NCBI GenBank assembly: GCA_928722015.1
Contig: CAKMWI010000007.1
Location: forward strand, 248,001 to 312,000
Reading direction: 5' to 3'
Length of the DNA stretch: 64,000 bases
Source: Candidatus Gastranaerophilales bacterium
Lineage (GTDB): Bacteria > Cyanobacteriota > Vampirovibrionia > Gastranaerophilales > Gastranaerophilaceae
The position numbers and the translations under genes are program-made. Below the pieces are notes generated by a model. The model made no database searches. It was not told the DNA's origin and saw only the letters and a program-made list of their open reading frames with translations. Below, piece after piece: positions 43,840 through 52,917 of this stretch. Position 1 is the stretch's first letter, and each line of letters opens with the position of its first letter.

Positions 43840-44943
43840 ATGGTAAAAAGTGCTTATATTCATATTCCATTTTGCAAGTCAAAATGTCATTACTGTTCAT
43901 TTGTTTCTTTTTGCGATTTAAGTTTAAAAAAAGACTATTTAAAAACCATAGCAAAAGAAATTATTCATTTTTATGAGAAAGAGCCGTTGAAAACTTTATA
44001 TATTGGAGGAGGAACTCCATCATTATTAGATATTTCAGAAATTGAAAATATAATTCGAATTTTTAACTTTGAGGCAAGTCCGGAAATTACAATGGAATTA
44101 AATCCTGAGGATGTTTTTTTCGATTATATGAGGGGATTATATGATGTCGGAATAAATCGAATAAGTTTGGGATGCCAAACTTTTGATGATAAAATTTTAA
44201 AACTTATTAACAGGCGTCATAATTCTGTTGATGTTATAAATGCTGTAAAAATAGCACAGCAAGTGGGGTTTAAAAATATTAACCTCGATTTTATATATGG
44301 TTTACCAGGTCAAAGTCAAGATATGTTTTATTCGGATTTAAAAAAAGCAATTGAACTTGATGTTCCTCATATTTCACTTTACGGTTTAAAACTTGAGCGG
44401 GGATCTTATTTTTATTCTAATCTGCCGGAAAATCTTCCTGATGATGATGAACAGGCTGATATGTATATTTCTGCTGTTGAATTATTGACAAGCTCAGGTT
44501 TTGAGCATTATGAGATTAGTAATTTTTCTTTGGATGGATATAATTCACAACATAATTTAAATTATTGGAATAATAATGAATATTATGGATTTGGTGTTGC
44601 TGCTCACGGTTATAAAAATGGTGTCAGGTATGGAAATAAAGAAGATATTTCTTCGTATTTGCTGAATCCGATTGAAAAAAGAGAATCTAAAATTTTAAGT
44701 ATTCGGGAAATTTTAGAAGAAGAAATTTTTCTCGGTTTGAGACGAATGAAAGGGATAAATATTTCTGATATCAATTTCAAGTACGGAATTAATTTTTTGG
44801 AGAAATATAATGATATTTTGAAAAAATATGAAGGTTTAAATCTTTTAACCAAAACAGAAGAAGGTTATGCATTCACTATTAATGGGATACTTGTAAGTAA
44901 TGTTATCCTTGCTGATTTTTTAGATGATAGTGAATCTGATTAG
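43840..44943 (+). CDS. hemW: HemW-like radical SAM protein
   Basis: The 367-residue protein starts MVKSAYIHIPFCKSKCHYCSF, the HemW-type CxxxCxxC motif that binds the radical SAM cluster plus the extra Cys, with YIGGGTPSLL and LNPEDV following. HemW delivers heme; related HemN decarboxylates coproporphyrinogen. The frame opens upstream at 43753 but those 29 residues lie before the motif start and are hydrophobic and not conserved. Only 3 bases separate its stop from that of purB on the other strand. Confidence 0.92.
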   Translation: MVKSAYIHIPFCKSKCHYCSFVSFCDLSLKKDYLKTIAKEIIHFYEKEPLKTLYIGGGTPSLLDISEIENIIRIFNFEASPEITMELNPEDVFFDYMRGLYDVGINRISLGCQTFDDKILKLINRRHNSVDVINAVKIAQQVGFKNINLDFIYGLPGQSQDMFYSDLKKAIELDVPHISLYGLKLERGSYFYSNLPENLPDDDEQADMYISAVELLTSSGFEHYEISNFSLDGYNSQHNLNYWNNNEYYGFGVAAHGYKNGVRYGNKEDISSYLLNPIEKRESKILSIREILEEEIFLGLRRMKGINISDINFKYGINFLEKYNDILKKYEGLNLLTKTEEGYAFTINGILVSNVILADFLDDSESD

Positions 44944-44946
44944 TAA

Positions 44947-46239
44947 TTAAATTTCAAATTTTGAATAAATTTCATTTATGTTTTTCAAAAATGCTTGTTT
45001 ATCAAAAATTTCTTTAATTTCTTCTACGGTTAAGAGTTTATTAATTTCTTTATCTTGTAACAGATTTGCTCTAAAGTCTCCGTGATTTTGAAATGCGTCC
45101 AAAGCATTTCTTTGGACTATGATATAAGCATCTTCTCTGGTTAAACCTTTAGATACTAAGGAAAGCAAAACTTTTTGCGAAAATACTATTCCTCCGAATT
45201 TGTCAGTATTTTTTAGCATATTATCTTTATGTATAACAATATTTTCCATCAAGCCGTTAAATCTGTTGAGCATAAAATCGATTAGTGTAATACTGTCAGG
45301 AAAAATTATGCGTTCTGCTGATGAATGTGAGATATCTCTCTCATGCCATAATGGAATATTTTCAAGTGCAACAAGCGAATTAGCTCTAACTACTCTTGCC
45401 AGTCCACACAAATTTTCACTGAGTACAGGATTTTTCTTATGTGGCATTGCTGATGAACCTTTTTGCCCTTTACTAAAGCCCTCTTCGATTTCTAAGACTT
45501 CTGTTCTTTGTAAGTGTCTGATTTCGGTTGCAAATTGTTCAATCACGCTTGCAATTAAAGCTAGGGACTGCATAAAATAAGCGTGATAATCTCTTGCAAT
45601 AATTTGGGTGGAAATTCTTGCAGGTTTTAGACCTAGCTTTGTACAGGTGATTTTTTCTATCTCAGGTGAAATGTTGCTATAAGTTCCTACAGGTCCGGAT
45701 ATCTGTCCTACTCGAATTTGTTCAAGTGCATGGCTAAAATTATTTTTTTGTCTTTCTAATATATCAATCCAAGAGCACATTTTTACTCCGAATGTCATAA
45801 TTTCTGCATGAATACCATGCGACCTTCCAATACAAATTGTCTGCTTATGTTTTTTTGCAAGTTGTTTTAATGTATTGATTGTTTTGTTTAAATCTTCCAG
45901 TATTATTTTACCGCTATCTTGTATTTGCAGTGCAAAGGCTGTATCAATTACATCGGAGCTTGTCAACCCTACATGTACATATCTTCCTAAGTCTCCAAGA
46001 CTTTCATTTACGCAGGTTAAAAATGCGATAACATCGTGGCGCACTTCTTTTTCTATTTCATCTATTCTTTCAACTGAAAATGTTGCTTTTTTTCTTATTT
46101 CTTCAGCTGCTTCCTTTGGTATAGTTCCAAGTTGCGCGTAAGCATCACAAACTGCTAATTCAACTTTTAAATAATAATTAAATTTCGAATTTAAATCCCA
46201 TATTTTTGCTGTTTCTTCTCTTGAATATCTTTCTATCAT
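44947..46239 (-). CDS. purB: adenylosuccinate lyase
   Basis: The 430-residue lyase begins MIERYSREETAKIWDLNSKF and has the superfamily signature GSSAMPHKKNPVLSE, the HVGLTSSDVIDT segment and GRSHGIHAEIMTFG. It acts twice in purine synthesis (SAICAR to AICAR, adenylosuccinate to AMP). AGGAT precedes the ATG. It follows the paralogue pair on the same strand at 22 bases, so may share their transcript. Confidence 0.97.
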   Translation of the reverse strand: MIERYSREETAKIWDLNSKFNYYLKVELAVCDAYAQLGTIPKEAAEEIRKKATFSVERIDEIEKEVRHDVIAFLTCVNESLGDLGRYVHVGLTSSDVIDTAFALQIQDSGKIILEDLNKTINTLKQLAKKHKQTICIGRSHGIHAEIMTFGVKMCSWIDILERQKNNFSHALEQIRVGQISGPVGTYSNISPEIEKITCTKLGLKPARISTQIIARDYHAYFMQSLALIASVIEQFATEIRHLQRTEVLEIEEGFSKGQKGSSAMPHKKNPVLSENLCGLARVVRANSLVALENIPLWHERDISHSSAERIIFPDSITLIDFMLNRFNGLMENIVIHKDNMLKNTDKFGGIVFSQKVLLSLVSKGLTREDAYIIVQRNALDAFQNHGDFRANLLQDKEINKLLTVEEIKEIFDKQAFLKNINEIYSKFEI

Positions 46240-46262
46240 AATTTTTATCCTAGTATAAGTAC

Positions 46263-46832
46263 TTATTTTTGTAAATTTTTAACAAAATCGGGCACTCTGT
46301 TTTTTGCCATTTGCATTTGAATATATTGTTCCTGTAATTTAGCTTTTTCTTCTTTTGTTGCATTTTTGGCTTTTTCATTCATTTGTGTATATAGTTCTTT
46401 TTCAACAGTATTGCCTTTGATATATACATCCATATCTTTTCCTTTTTTGAAGGCATTAATGTTCCCTTTGTAATTAATTTTCGGAGCATTAAAAAGTGTA
46501 TATAGGAGTGCAAATCCACTAATAAATGCAGCAACTAGTCCTGCTGTGGCCCCCAATGTTAAGAATACTTTTTTATTTTGAGAAATATTTTGATGTTGTT
46601 TATCAACAATTTTTTTTGCGCTGTCAGATAGTTTATTGAACACTATATCTTCATCCAACAATTCAAGTAATAACCTTCCGCCGATAGCAAGCCCTCCAAA
46701 AAAAGTTGCTTTTACTAGTAAAGCTTTTTCTCCTTTTTTTGAAATAGGATTTTGCTCATTATTTATACTATTCTTTTGATTTTGTTCTGAACCAAAAGAA
46801 TATAGACTGTTTGTTACCGGGGAAATTCTCAT
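46263..46832 (-). CDS. membrane protein with N-terminal YSFGS signature (paralogue B)
   Basis: The 189-residue protein begins MRISPVTNSLYSFGSEQNQK, has a QNPISKKGEKAL segment, two hydrophobic segments (about 42-58 and 88-112) and a charged helical C-terminus (KNATKEEKAKLQEQYIQMQMAKN). It is a paralogue of the gene just upstream: both share N-P-I-x-K/R-x-x-E-K, a membrane hairpin, a F-x-K/R-x-K/E-x-MDV(Y/F) block and an x-Q-MA-x-N end. One base separates the two genes. Function unknown. Confidence 0.75.
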   Translation of the reverse strand: MRISPVTNSLYSFGSEQNQKNSINNEQNPISKKGEKALLVKATFFGGLAIGGRLLLELLDEDIVFNKLSDSAKKIVDKQHQNISQNKKVFLTLGATAGLVAAFISGFALLYTLFNAPKINYKGNINAFKKGKDMDVYIKGNTVEKELYTQMNEKAKNATKEEKAKLQEQYIQMQMAKNRVPDFVKNLQK

Positions 46833-46833
46833 T

Positions 46834-47304
46834 CTATGCCCCTTTTATAAGTAATCCGTTTCCGTTATTTGCCATTTGAACAGAAGTGTAGTGGTTAATT
46901 TTTTGATCTAAATCAATGTCTTCATTTTTTACTTCTTTATCAACTTCTTCCATAATATTTGATTTCAATGCTCTATCTCTGCTGAAAACATCCATTTCTT
47001 TCTCTCTGGTAAATGCTCCTACTTTTGTATTGTATAATTTTGCCGGCAAAGTAAGTGCCATAGCTGCCAAACCTATTGCTGCTCCAATTCCGCTTAATTT
47101 CAATGCTCTGCCTTTTGTTCCTTTTTTTATAAAGAAACTTCCGATTCCTGCTGCCGTAACTCCAACTAAAGAGCTTGTTCCTACTGAGCCAAGAACGGCT
47201 AAGCCTTTTTCTGTATTTCTATTAATAGGGTTTTCGTAAATTTCTTTTTGTGAAGATGTAAAGTAAGGTTTTTGTGAATAAGTGTTAACTGCTGAAATTT
47301 TCAT
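46834..47304 (-). CDS. membrane protein with N-terminal YFTSS signature (paralogue A)
   Basis: The 156-residue protein begins MKISAVNTYSQKPYFTSSQK and then NPINRNTEKGLAVLG. Two Gly/Ala-rich hydrophobic segments (about 35-60 and 70-88) are followed by TREKEMDVFSRDRAL and an acidic helical tail ending YTSVQMANNGNG. It is the upstream member of a tandem pair with 46263-46832. The N-terminal residues before the hydrophobic part are polar and not a Sec signal. No family is recognised. Confidence 0.75.
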   Translation of the reverse strand: MKISAVNTYSQKPYFTSSQKEIYENPINRNTEKGLAVLGSVGTSSLVGVTAAGIGSFFIKKGTKGRALKLSGIGAAIGLAAMALTLPAKLYNTKVGAFTREKEMDVFSRDRALKSNIMEEVDKEVKNEDIDLDQKINHYTSVQMANNGNGLLIKGA

Positions 47305-47480
47305 ATATATACTCCTATATTAGATATTGTAATAATACCTGAAAAAATATTTTTTTGCTATTTTTGAGGTCTACAAAATCTGTATTTTTTTTACATTCTG
47401 TAACGCTATTTTGTAAAAATAGATATTTGTGTTATTATTTATTCACAAGAATAGACAAACTTTTAAAAAAGGGGAAAAAT

Positions 47481-48038
47481 ATGATTTCAGTAAACGATTT
47501 TAAAACCGGTCTTACAGTTGAATTGGATAACGGACTTTGGACTGTTGTTGAGTTTTTACATGTTAAACCGGGTAAGGGTGCTGCATTCGTTAGATCTAAA
47601 TTAAAAAATGTTATTACCGGTCAAGTTGTTGAAAAAACATTCAGGGCTGGTGAAAAAGTTGCGAAAGCCACTTTAGACAGACGCGAAATGCAATACCTAT
47701 ATAAAGAAGGTTCATCTTATGTAATGATGGATAATGAAACGTATGATCAAGTTCATGTTGAAGAAGCTCAAATTGGAAGTGGTATCAAATACTTGAAAGA
47801 AAATATGAATGTGATGATTTTAACACATGAAGGAAAAGTTATAGGTGTTGATATTCCAGCACATGTAGAGCTTACAGTTGTAGATACTCCTCCGTCAGAA
47901 AAAGGAAATACTTCTCAAGGCGGTACAAAACCTGCAACACTTGAAACCGGTGCTGTTGTAAATGTTCCTTTCTTTGTTGCAAATGGTGATGTTATTAGAG
48001 TTGATACCAGAACAAATGAATACTTAGACAGATGTTAG
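47481..48038 (+). CDS. efp: translation elongation factor P
   Basis: The 185-residue three-domain protein has VKPGKGAAFVRSKLKN (modification loop with Lys), the KOW-like start MISVNDFKTGLTVELDNGLW, and the signature tail TGAVVNVPFFVANGDVIRVDT. It rescues ribosomes stalled at polyproline. The start at 47481 follows GGGG within AAAAAAGGGGAAAAAT; the upstream frame to 47355 is not conserved. It leads the plus-strand block with accB and accC. Confidence 0.96.
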   Translation: MISVNDFKTGLTVELDNGLWTVVEFLHVKPGKGAAFVRSKLKNVITGQVVEKTFRAGEKVAKATLDRREMQYLYKEGSSYVMMDNETYDQVHVEEAQIGSGIKYLKENMNVMILTHEGKVIGVDIPAHVELTVVDTPPSEKGNTSQGGTKPATLETGAVVNVPFFVANGDVIRVDTRTNEYLDRC

Positions 48039-48140
48039 TATTGATATTTTAGGACGATATTTATAGATTTCTTCGTTTTGCTATGTAGAACCAATGTAGT
48101 TTGGAGAATTCTGATATTTCGCTTATATGAAAGGTAAATT

Positions 48141-48599
48141 ATGAAATTTGAAACAGATTATATAGAAAAATTAGCAAAAGTTTTGGCAGATACAGGGTTA
48201 ACTGAAATTTCATTAGAAGATGGTGAACAGGCAATTACATTAAGAAAAGATGTAGTGGTTGCTCCTGTTGCAGCACCTGTTGCAAATATTCAGGCTCCTG
48301 CTGTTGCTCCGGCTGCAGCTCAAGCTCAAGCTCAAGCTCCTACTGCTGTTGAACCTGCTAAAAAAGGTACACCTATAACATCCCCAATGGTTGGAACATT
48401 TTATAAGTCTCCATCACCTGATGCTGATGCATTTGTGTCTGTAGGCGATAATGTTAAACCTGGTGATGTTGTTTGTATTGTTGAAGCTATGAAAATGATG
48501 AACGAAATTAAATCCGAAATTTCAGGTAAAGTCGTTGATATTTGTGTTGAAGACGGTCAACCTGTTGAGTTCGGTCAAGTTCTTATGTATGTTGAATAA
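48141..48599 (+). CDS. accB: biotin carboxyl carrier protein of acetyl-CoA carboxylase
   Basis: The 152-residue protein ends with the biotinyl domain; the modified lysine is K118 in EAMKMMNEI. An N-terminal helical part (TDYIEKLAKVLADTGLTEISLEDGE) is joined by an Ala/Pro/Gln linker that includes a repeated GCTCAA codon pair. It carries CO2 to the carboxyltransferase for fatty acid synthesis. A GAAAGG site precedes the ATG. Confidence 0.96.
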   Translation: MKFETDYIEKLAKVLADTGLTEISLEDGEQAITLRKDVVVAPVAAPVANIQAPAVAPAAAQAQAQAPTAVEPAKKGTPITSPMVGTFYKSPSPDADAFVSVGDNVKPGDVVCIVEAMKMMNEIKSEISGKVVDICVEDGQPVEFGQVLMYVE

Positions 48600-48614
48600 G
48601 AGATAAAGTTTGAT

Positions 48615-48640
48615 AGGCAATAAGATTTATCTTATTGCCT
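48615..48640 (+). terminator. terminator-like hairpin between accB and accC
   Basis: AGGCAATAAGAT (48615-48626) pairs with ATCTTATTGCCT (48629-48640), and the following bases are AATTTTTAG. It lies 16 bases after the accB stop and may partially terminate, leaving less accC than accB message. Confidence 0.6.
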
Positions 48641-48674
48641 AATTTTTAGAATCTTATAAGAGGGATATTAAAAA

Positions 48675-50033
48675 ATGTTTAGAAAAGTATTAATAGCAAA
48701 TAGAGGTGAAATTGCAGTAAGGATAATTAGGGCTTGTCGAGAATTAGGAATTCCTACAGTTGCGATTTATTCTCAAGCTGATGTAAACTCTCTTCATGTA
48801 AGATTGGCGACAGAGGCTTATTGTATAGGACCTGCGAAAAGTTCTGATAGTTACTTAAGTATACCGGCTATTATGTCGGCTGCAATGGTGGCAGGTGCTG
48901 ATGCTATACACCCTGGCTATGGATTTATGTCTGAAAGAGCTGACTTTGCCGAAATTTGTGAAAAGCAGGGTATAAAGTTTATCGGGCCTAGTTCTGAAGC
49001 TATGAGAAAGATGGGTGATAAAGCTACTGCTCGTAAGACAATGATTGAAAATGATGTACCTGTAACTCCTGGTACCGGTATAGTTAAGTCTGTTGAAGAG
49101 GTTCAGAATTTTGCTAATCGTGTCGGGTATCCGATTATTTTAAAAGCAACAGCCGGTGGCGGAGGCAAAGGTATGAGGATTTGTCGTAGCGATGAAGATG
49201 TTGAATTAAATATGGAGCTTTGTCAATCAGAAGCTAAAAATTTCTTTGGAAATCCGGATGTGTACGCAGAAAAATATCTTGAAAATCCAAGACATATTGA
49301 AGTTCAAATTTTAGGTGATAGTTTTAGTAATGTTGTCCATTTAGGTGAAAGAGATTGTTCTATTCAGCGTCGTCATCAAAAATTATTGGAAGAAGCTCCA
49401 TCGCCTGCTATTGATGAAGAAACTAGAAAAGAAATGGGTGCTGCTGCAGTTAGAGCAGCTAAAGCTATTAATTACGAAGGAGCAGGCACTTGTGAATTCT
49501 TGCTTGATCATGATGGCAAGTGGTATTTTATGGAAATGAATACAAGAATTCAGGTTGAGCATTGTGTAACGGAAATGATTTCAAGTGTTGATCTTGTTAG
49601 AGAACAAATACTTGTGGCTTCTGGTGAAAAATTAAGCTATACACAAGATGATATCAAGCTGAGAGGTCATGCTATAGAGTGCCGTATAAATGCTGAAAAT
49701 CCAAGAAAAGATTTTATGCCTAATCCTGGTACAATTTCAGGGTATCTTGTACCTGGAGGTTTTGGTGTAAGGGTAGATTCGCATGTGTATCAGGATTATA
49801 CAATTCCGCCGTATTATGATTCTATGATTGGTAAACTCATTTGTTGGGGAAGAACAAGAAATGAGGCAAGACGTAGAATGTATAGAGCATTAAAAGAATA
49901 TGTAGTTACAGGTGTTGAAACAACCATTCCTTTCCATCAAGCAATTATAGAGGACGAAGTTTTTATGAGCGGTAATTTTAACACCGGCTTTATTGAGGAT
50001 TTCTATAAACGTAAAGGTTTAAAGGATGAATAA
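48675..50033 (+). CDS. accC: biotin carboxylase of acetyl-CoA carboxylase
   Basis: The 452-residue ATP-grasp enzyme begins MFRKVLIANRGEIAVRIIRA and has the Gly-rich loop KATAGGGGKGMRI, the EKYLENPRHIEVQILGD segment and MEMNTRIQVEHCVTEMI. It carboxylates biotin on AccB. Length is normal. It lies 75 bases after accB, past a hairpin, and is followed by a T-rich terminator. The accA and accD subunits are elsewhere. Confidence 0.97.
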   Translation: MFRKVLIANRGEIAVRIIRACRELGIPTVAIYSQADVNSLHVRLATEAYCIGPAKSSDSYLSIPAIMSAAMVAGADAIHPGYGFMSERADFAEICEKQGIKFIGPSSEAMRKMGDKATARKTMIENDVPVTPGTGIVKSVEEVQNFANRVGYPIILKATAGGGGKGMRICRSDEDVELNMELCQSEAKNFFGNPDVYAEKYLENPRHIEVQILGDSFSNVVHLGERDCSIQRRHQKLLEEAPSPAIDEETRKEMGAAAVRAAKAINYEGAGTCEFLLDHDGKWYFMEMNTRIQVEHCVTEMISSVDLVREQILVASGEKLSYTQDDIKLRGHAIECRINAENPRKDFMPNPGTISGYLVPGGFGVRVDSHVYQDYTIPPYYDSMIGKLICWGRTRNEARRRMYRALKEYVVTGVETTIPFHQAIIEDEVFMSGNFNTGFIEDFYKRKGLKDE

Positions 50034-50035
50034 TT

Positions 50036-50061
50036 AAAAGCTCTCATTTTTGAGAGCTTTT
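50036..50061 (+). terminator. intrinsic terminator after accC
   Basis: AAAAGCTCTCA (50036-50046) pairs with TGAGAGCTTTT (50051-50061) over four T bases and runs into a T tract. Confidence 0.88.
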
Positions 50062-50076
50062 TTTAGGTGATTTTAT

Positions 50077-51264
50077 ATGAGAGAGAATATGGTAAAAACA
50101 TATAAAGATGCGGTTGATTTATTAACTTCTGTTGGTAAATTTCATGTATCGTTGGGATTAGAAAGAATATCTGCTATTTTAAGTTTGTTAGATAATCCAC
50201 AGGATAAATTATCCTGTATTCATGTTGCGGGAACTAACGGAAAAGGGTCAGTTTGTTCTATTTTAGCTTCAATACTAGCATGTGCAGGTAAGAAAGTTGG
50301 TTTGTATACCAGTCCGCATATTTTTAAGTATACTGAACGTATTAAAATTTGTGGGCTGGAAATTTCGGATGAAGATTTTTCAAGTTATGTTTTTCAAATT
50401 TCAAATTTGGCTGATAAAAATAAAATTGATTTGACCGAATTTGAAATATTAACAGCAGTTATGTTTAAATACTTTGCTGATAATGGTGTTGAGATTGCTG
50501 TTATAGAAACTGGTCTTGGCGGTAGATTCGATGCAACAAATGTTATTAAACAAAATTTATGTTCAATCATTACTCATGTTGACTATGACCATACAGAAAG
50601 GCTTGGTAATACGTTGGACAAAATTGCCTATGAAAAGGCTGGAATTATCAAATACGGTTGTCCTTGTATTGTTATGGAAGGGCGTGAAATCTATAAAGAT
50701 GTCGCTGATGAGAAATCTGCAATGTTAGTGATGGTTTCTCCTTATGCGTATTCTTCCAATTTGGCTTTAAAGGGTTGTTATCAACAAGAAAATTTGTCTT
50801 TAGCTCTTGCCGCAATAGAAACTGTATTTCCGGATATTTCAAAAGATATAATAGAAGAAGGCTTGAAGAAAGTTAAGCATATTTGCAGGTTTCAATATAT
50901 AGAGTCTAAAAATTTAATTATTGACGGAGCGCATAATCCAAATGGTGTTATGGCTTTGAAGCAAAGTTTAGATTTATATTATCCCGGAGTAAAAAGAAGA
51001 TATATTTTTGGTTGCTTGAAAAATAAAGATTATACCAAGATGGTAGATTTGCTGTTTGAGCGCGGGGATGAAGTCTATTTTTATCATTTTAAACATAAAA
51101 ATTCGTGTACTTTCGACGATTTAAAGGCCGTATGTTCTATTGAAGCAAAAGAATTTACTTTTAATACAACATTTGATTTTAATGAGGATAAATTGACTAT
51201 TATTTGTGGCTCTTTGTATATGATAGCAGAGTTACTTGAGCATTTTGGAATAAATATAGAATAA
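50077..51264 (+). CDS. folC: folylpolyglutamate synthase / dihydrofolate synthase
   Basis: The 395-residue Mur-ligase-like enzyme has HVAGTNGKGSVCSILASIL (P-loop GTNGKGS), LYTSPHIFKYTERI, IETGLGGRFDATN and DGAHNPNGV. It adds glutamate to folates, and dihydropteroate in the first step. TAGGTGA lies 7 bases before the ATG at 50077; an in-frame ATG at 50089 is possible. It is slightly short for the family (about 420). Confidence 0.94.
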   Translation: MRENMVKTYKDAVDLLTSVGKFHVSLGLERISAILSLLDNPQDKLSCIHVAGTNGKGSVCSILASILACAGKKVGLYTSPHIFKYTERIKICGLEISDEDFSSYVFQISNLADKNKIDLTEFEILTAVMFKYFADNGVEIAVIETGLGGRFDATNVIKQNLCSIITHVDYDHTERLGNTLDKIAYEKAGIIKYGCPCIVMEGREIYKDVADEKSAMLVMVSPYAYSSNLALKGCYQQENLSLALAAIETVFPDISKDIIEEGLKKVKHICRFQYIESKNLIIDGAHNPNGVMALKQSLDLYYPGVKRRYIFGCLKNKDYTKMVDLLFERGDEVYFYHFKHKNSCTFDDLKAVCSIEAKEFTFNTTFDFNEDKLTIICGSLYMIAELLEHFGINIE

Positions 51265-51303
51265 ATTGTGTTTCTTTTACTTTAAGAAATATTTACTATT
51301 TAC

Positions 51304-51332
51304 TTGCAAATAAAACTTTTTCATAATATTAT
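51304..51332 (+). promoter_or_regulatory. likely promoter of rpmI-rplT
   Basis: TTGCAA (51304-51309), 17 bases, then TATTAT (51327-51332). The resulting leader of about 68 bases contains AGCC...GGCT able to form a small hairpin and a T run, compatible with an L20-binding leader, but that is not shown. Confidence 0.45.
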
Positions 51333-51406
51333 GAATTTAGCCGAAAGTTATAGGCTTTGGTATGCCTGTAATTTTTTAGTACTACTTTAAGAAAAAGGAG
51401 AAGAAA

Positions 51407-51616
51407 ATGCCAAAATTAAAAACACACAGATCAGCTGCAAAACGTTATAAAGTAACAGCATCTGGCAAAATTATGAAAAGACAAGCAGGTATAGGCCACT
51501 TGCTCCAACACAAGTCAGCATCAAGAAAACGCAGAATTTTCAAGATGGTTGGCGTTTCTGAGTCACATGTAGCATTGGTATCTAAAGAGTTACCATACAA
51601 GAAGTATTCAAGATAG
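51407..51616 (+). CDS. rpmI: 50S ribosomal protein L35
   Basis: The 69-residue basic protein begins MPKLKTHRSAAKRYKVTASG and has HLLQHKSASRKRR, the L35 core. AAAAGGAG precedes the ATG. It is followed by rplT. In most bacteria infC is directly upstream of this pair; here folC is, so infC has been separated. Confidence 0.96.
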   Translation: MPKLKTHRSAAKRYKVTASGKIMKRQAGIGHLLQHKSASRKRRIFKMVGVSESHVALVSKELPYKKYSR

Positions 51617-51627
51617 GAGCATAAAAA

Positions 51628-51972
51628 ATGAGAATTAGACGTGGTAATGCAGGTGTTAAAAGACACAAAAAAATATTAAAACTTGCTAAAGGCTTTATTG
51701 GTGCAAGAAGCAGAATCTTTAAAGTTGCTAATATTGCAGTTATGAAAGCTTTGAAATATGCATACAGAGACAGACGTACTACAAAACGTAATATGAGAAG
51801 ATTATGGATTGTTAGAATTAATGCTGCAGTTAGACAACGCGGTATGAGTTATTCTAGATTTGTAAATGCATGTAAAAAAGCTAATGTTGTTGTTAACAGA
51901 AAAATGCTTGCAGATTTAGCAGTTAAAGATCCAGAAGCTTTTAATGTTCTTTTTGAAACTATTTCTAAATAG
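51628..51972 (+). CDS. rplT: 50S ribosomal protein L20
   Basis: The 114-residue protein has MRIRRGNAGVKRHKKILKLA, the basic helix RSRIFKVANIAVMKALKYAYRDR (shown in parts), LWIVRINAAVRQRGMSYSRF and a conserved C-terminus. It is needed for early 50S assembly and in several bacteria represses its own operon by binding the leader. It lies 11 bases after rpmI and ends in a strong terminator. Confidence 0.97.
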   Translation: MRIRRGNAGVKRHKKILKLAKGFIGARSRIFKVANIAVMKALKYAYRDRRTTKRNMRRLWIVRINAAVRQRGMSYSRFVNACKKANVVVNRKMLADLAVKDPEAFNVLFETISK

Positions 51973-51991
51973 TTTAAGTATAGAATATATA

Positions 51992-52030
51992 CAATAAAAA
52001 AAGTCGGTTTTAAACCGACTTTTTTTATTG
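51992..52030. terminator. bidirectional terminator between rplT and pilin gene
   Basis: Bases 51992-52010 pair with 52012-52030 in a nearly closed palindrome with A and T tracts on the flanks and a GTCGG/CCGAC core. Confidence 0.85.
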
Positions 52031-52050
52031 TTTTTAATAATCTAATTGTT

Positions 52051-52761
52051 TTAGTATCCGCTATGAATAGTTTTAAAGTAATCTTTATCGGTTGCAGCAT
52101 AGAATGCGCAAGTGTATCCACCATAAGTTCCACCTGTTGCAGCTTTTTTATCTTTATAATTACAATAAGAACTTGGGTTTGCGCTAAATTTTGCATCTGT
52201 TCCAGGTGCTCCTAGCGGAAGCATATCTCCATCTTTTAAAACTTGGAATGCAAATAAATCATATCCTAAGCGATTTGGTCTTTGGTTTTTGCCATTTATA
52301 TCTACAACAACCCATATATTGTGATCTGTTCCAAATTCGCAACCTTTGCAATTTTCTATTGCGAACATCATACCATTATTTAGAATAAGTGCACCATCAT
52401 CCAAAAGGTTTTTTGCAGCATCCGTACCGGCAAGAGTTTTATAGTCGGAAGTTGTTGGACAAACGCTGCTATTTGGTGAATCATTATTAACTCCACAATC
52501 TACTGTATATTTGTTATATTTTTTAAATTCAGGATAAAAAGTTCTTGTCGGATAATTGGCCGGATCAGTTGATACTTCATCAGCATCCATTTCAGCAAGT
52601 GCTTTTGCAACAAGAGAATATGCGGTATTGAATTGAGCTTGTGCCTTTGCTGCTTTTTGTCCAACCAAAAGTTGCGGCATAACAAGTACTGCAACTACTC
52701 CGATTACTGTTAGGGCAATTAGAATTTCACCAAGTGTGAATGCTAAAAACTTTTTTATCAT
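52051..52761 (-). CDS. type IV pilin / pseudopilin-like protein
   Basis: The 236-residue protein starts MIKKFLAFTLGEILIALTVI: a short basic leader, then the class III signal A|FTLGE with Glu at position +5, and a hydrophobic alpha-1 helix. The residue before the cleavage site is Ala, whereas Gly is usual. The globular domain has paired cysteines (NCKGCEFG; YCNYKD ... YTCAFY). It is probably a major or minor pilin for the pilP-pilC machine at 57-63 kb. AGGAAAAG precedes the ATG at 52761. It stands alone. Confidence 0.87.
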   Translation of the reverse strand: MIKKFLAFTLGEILIALTVIGVVAVLVMPQLLVGQKAAKAQAQFNTAYSLVAKALAEMDADEVSTDPANYPTRTFYPEFKKYNKYTVDCGVNNDSPNSSVCPTTSDYKTLAGTDAAKNLLDDGALILNNGMMFAIENCKGCEFGTDHNIWVVVDINGKNQRPNRLGYDLFAFQVLKDGDMLPLGAPGTDAKFSANPSSYCNYKDKKAATGGTYGGYTCAFYAATDKDYFKTIHSGY

Positions 52762-52917
52762 AATAAAAATCTTTTCCTCGTTTATGTTCTTTTTTATTAT
52801 AACATATTTTTTTGCTTCACTCAAGGGAATTATTTTTTTTAGTAATTTTATGGTAGCAAATTTTTTAATTTACAAGTTTTACATTAGAAAAGAATACAAG
52901 ATTTAGGAGTGTCAGAT

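Noticed and set aside
48310..48340. Short tandem GCTCAA repeats
   Set aside because: They encode the Ala-Gln part of the flexible AccB linker and are not an independent repeat element.
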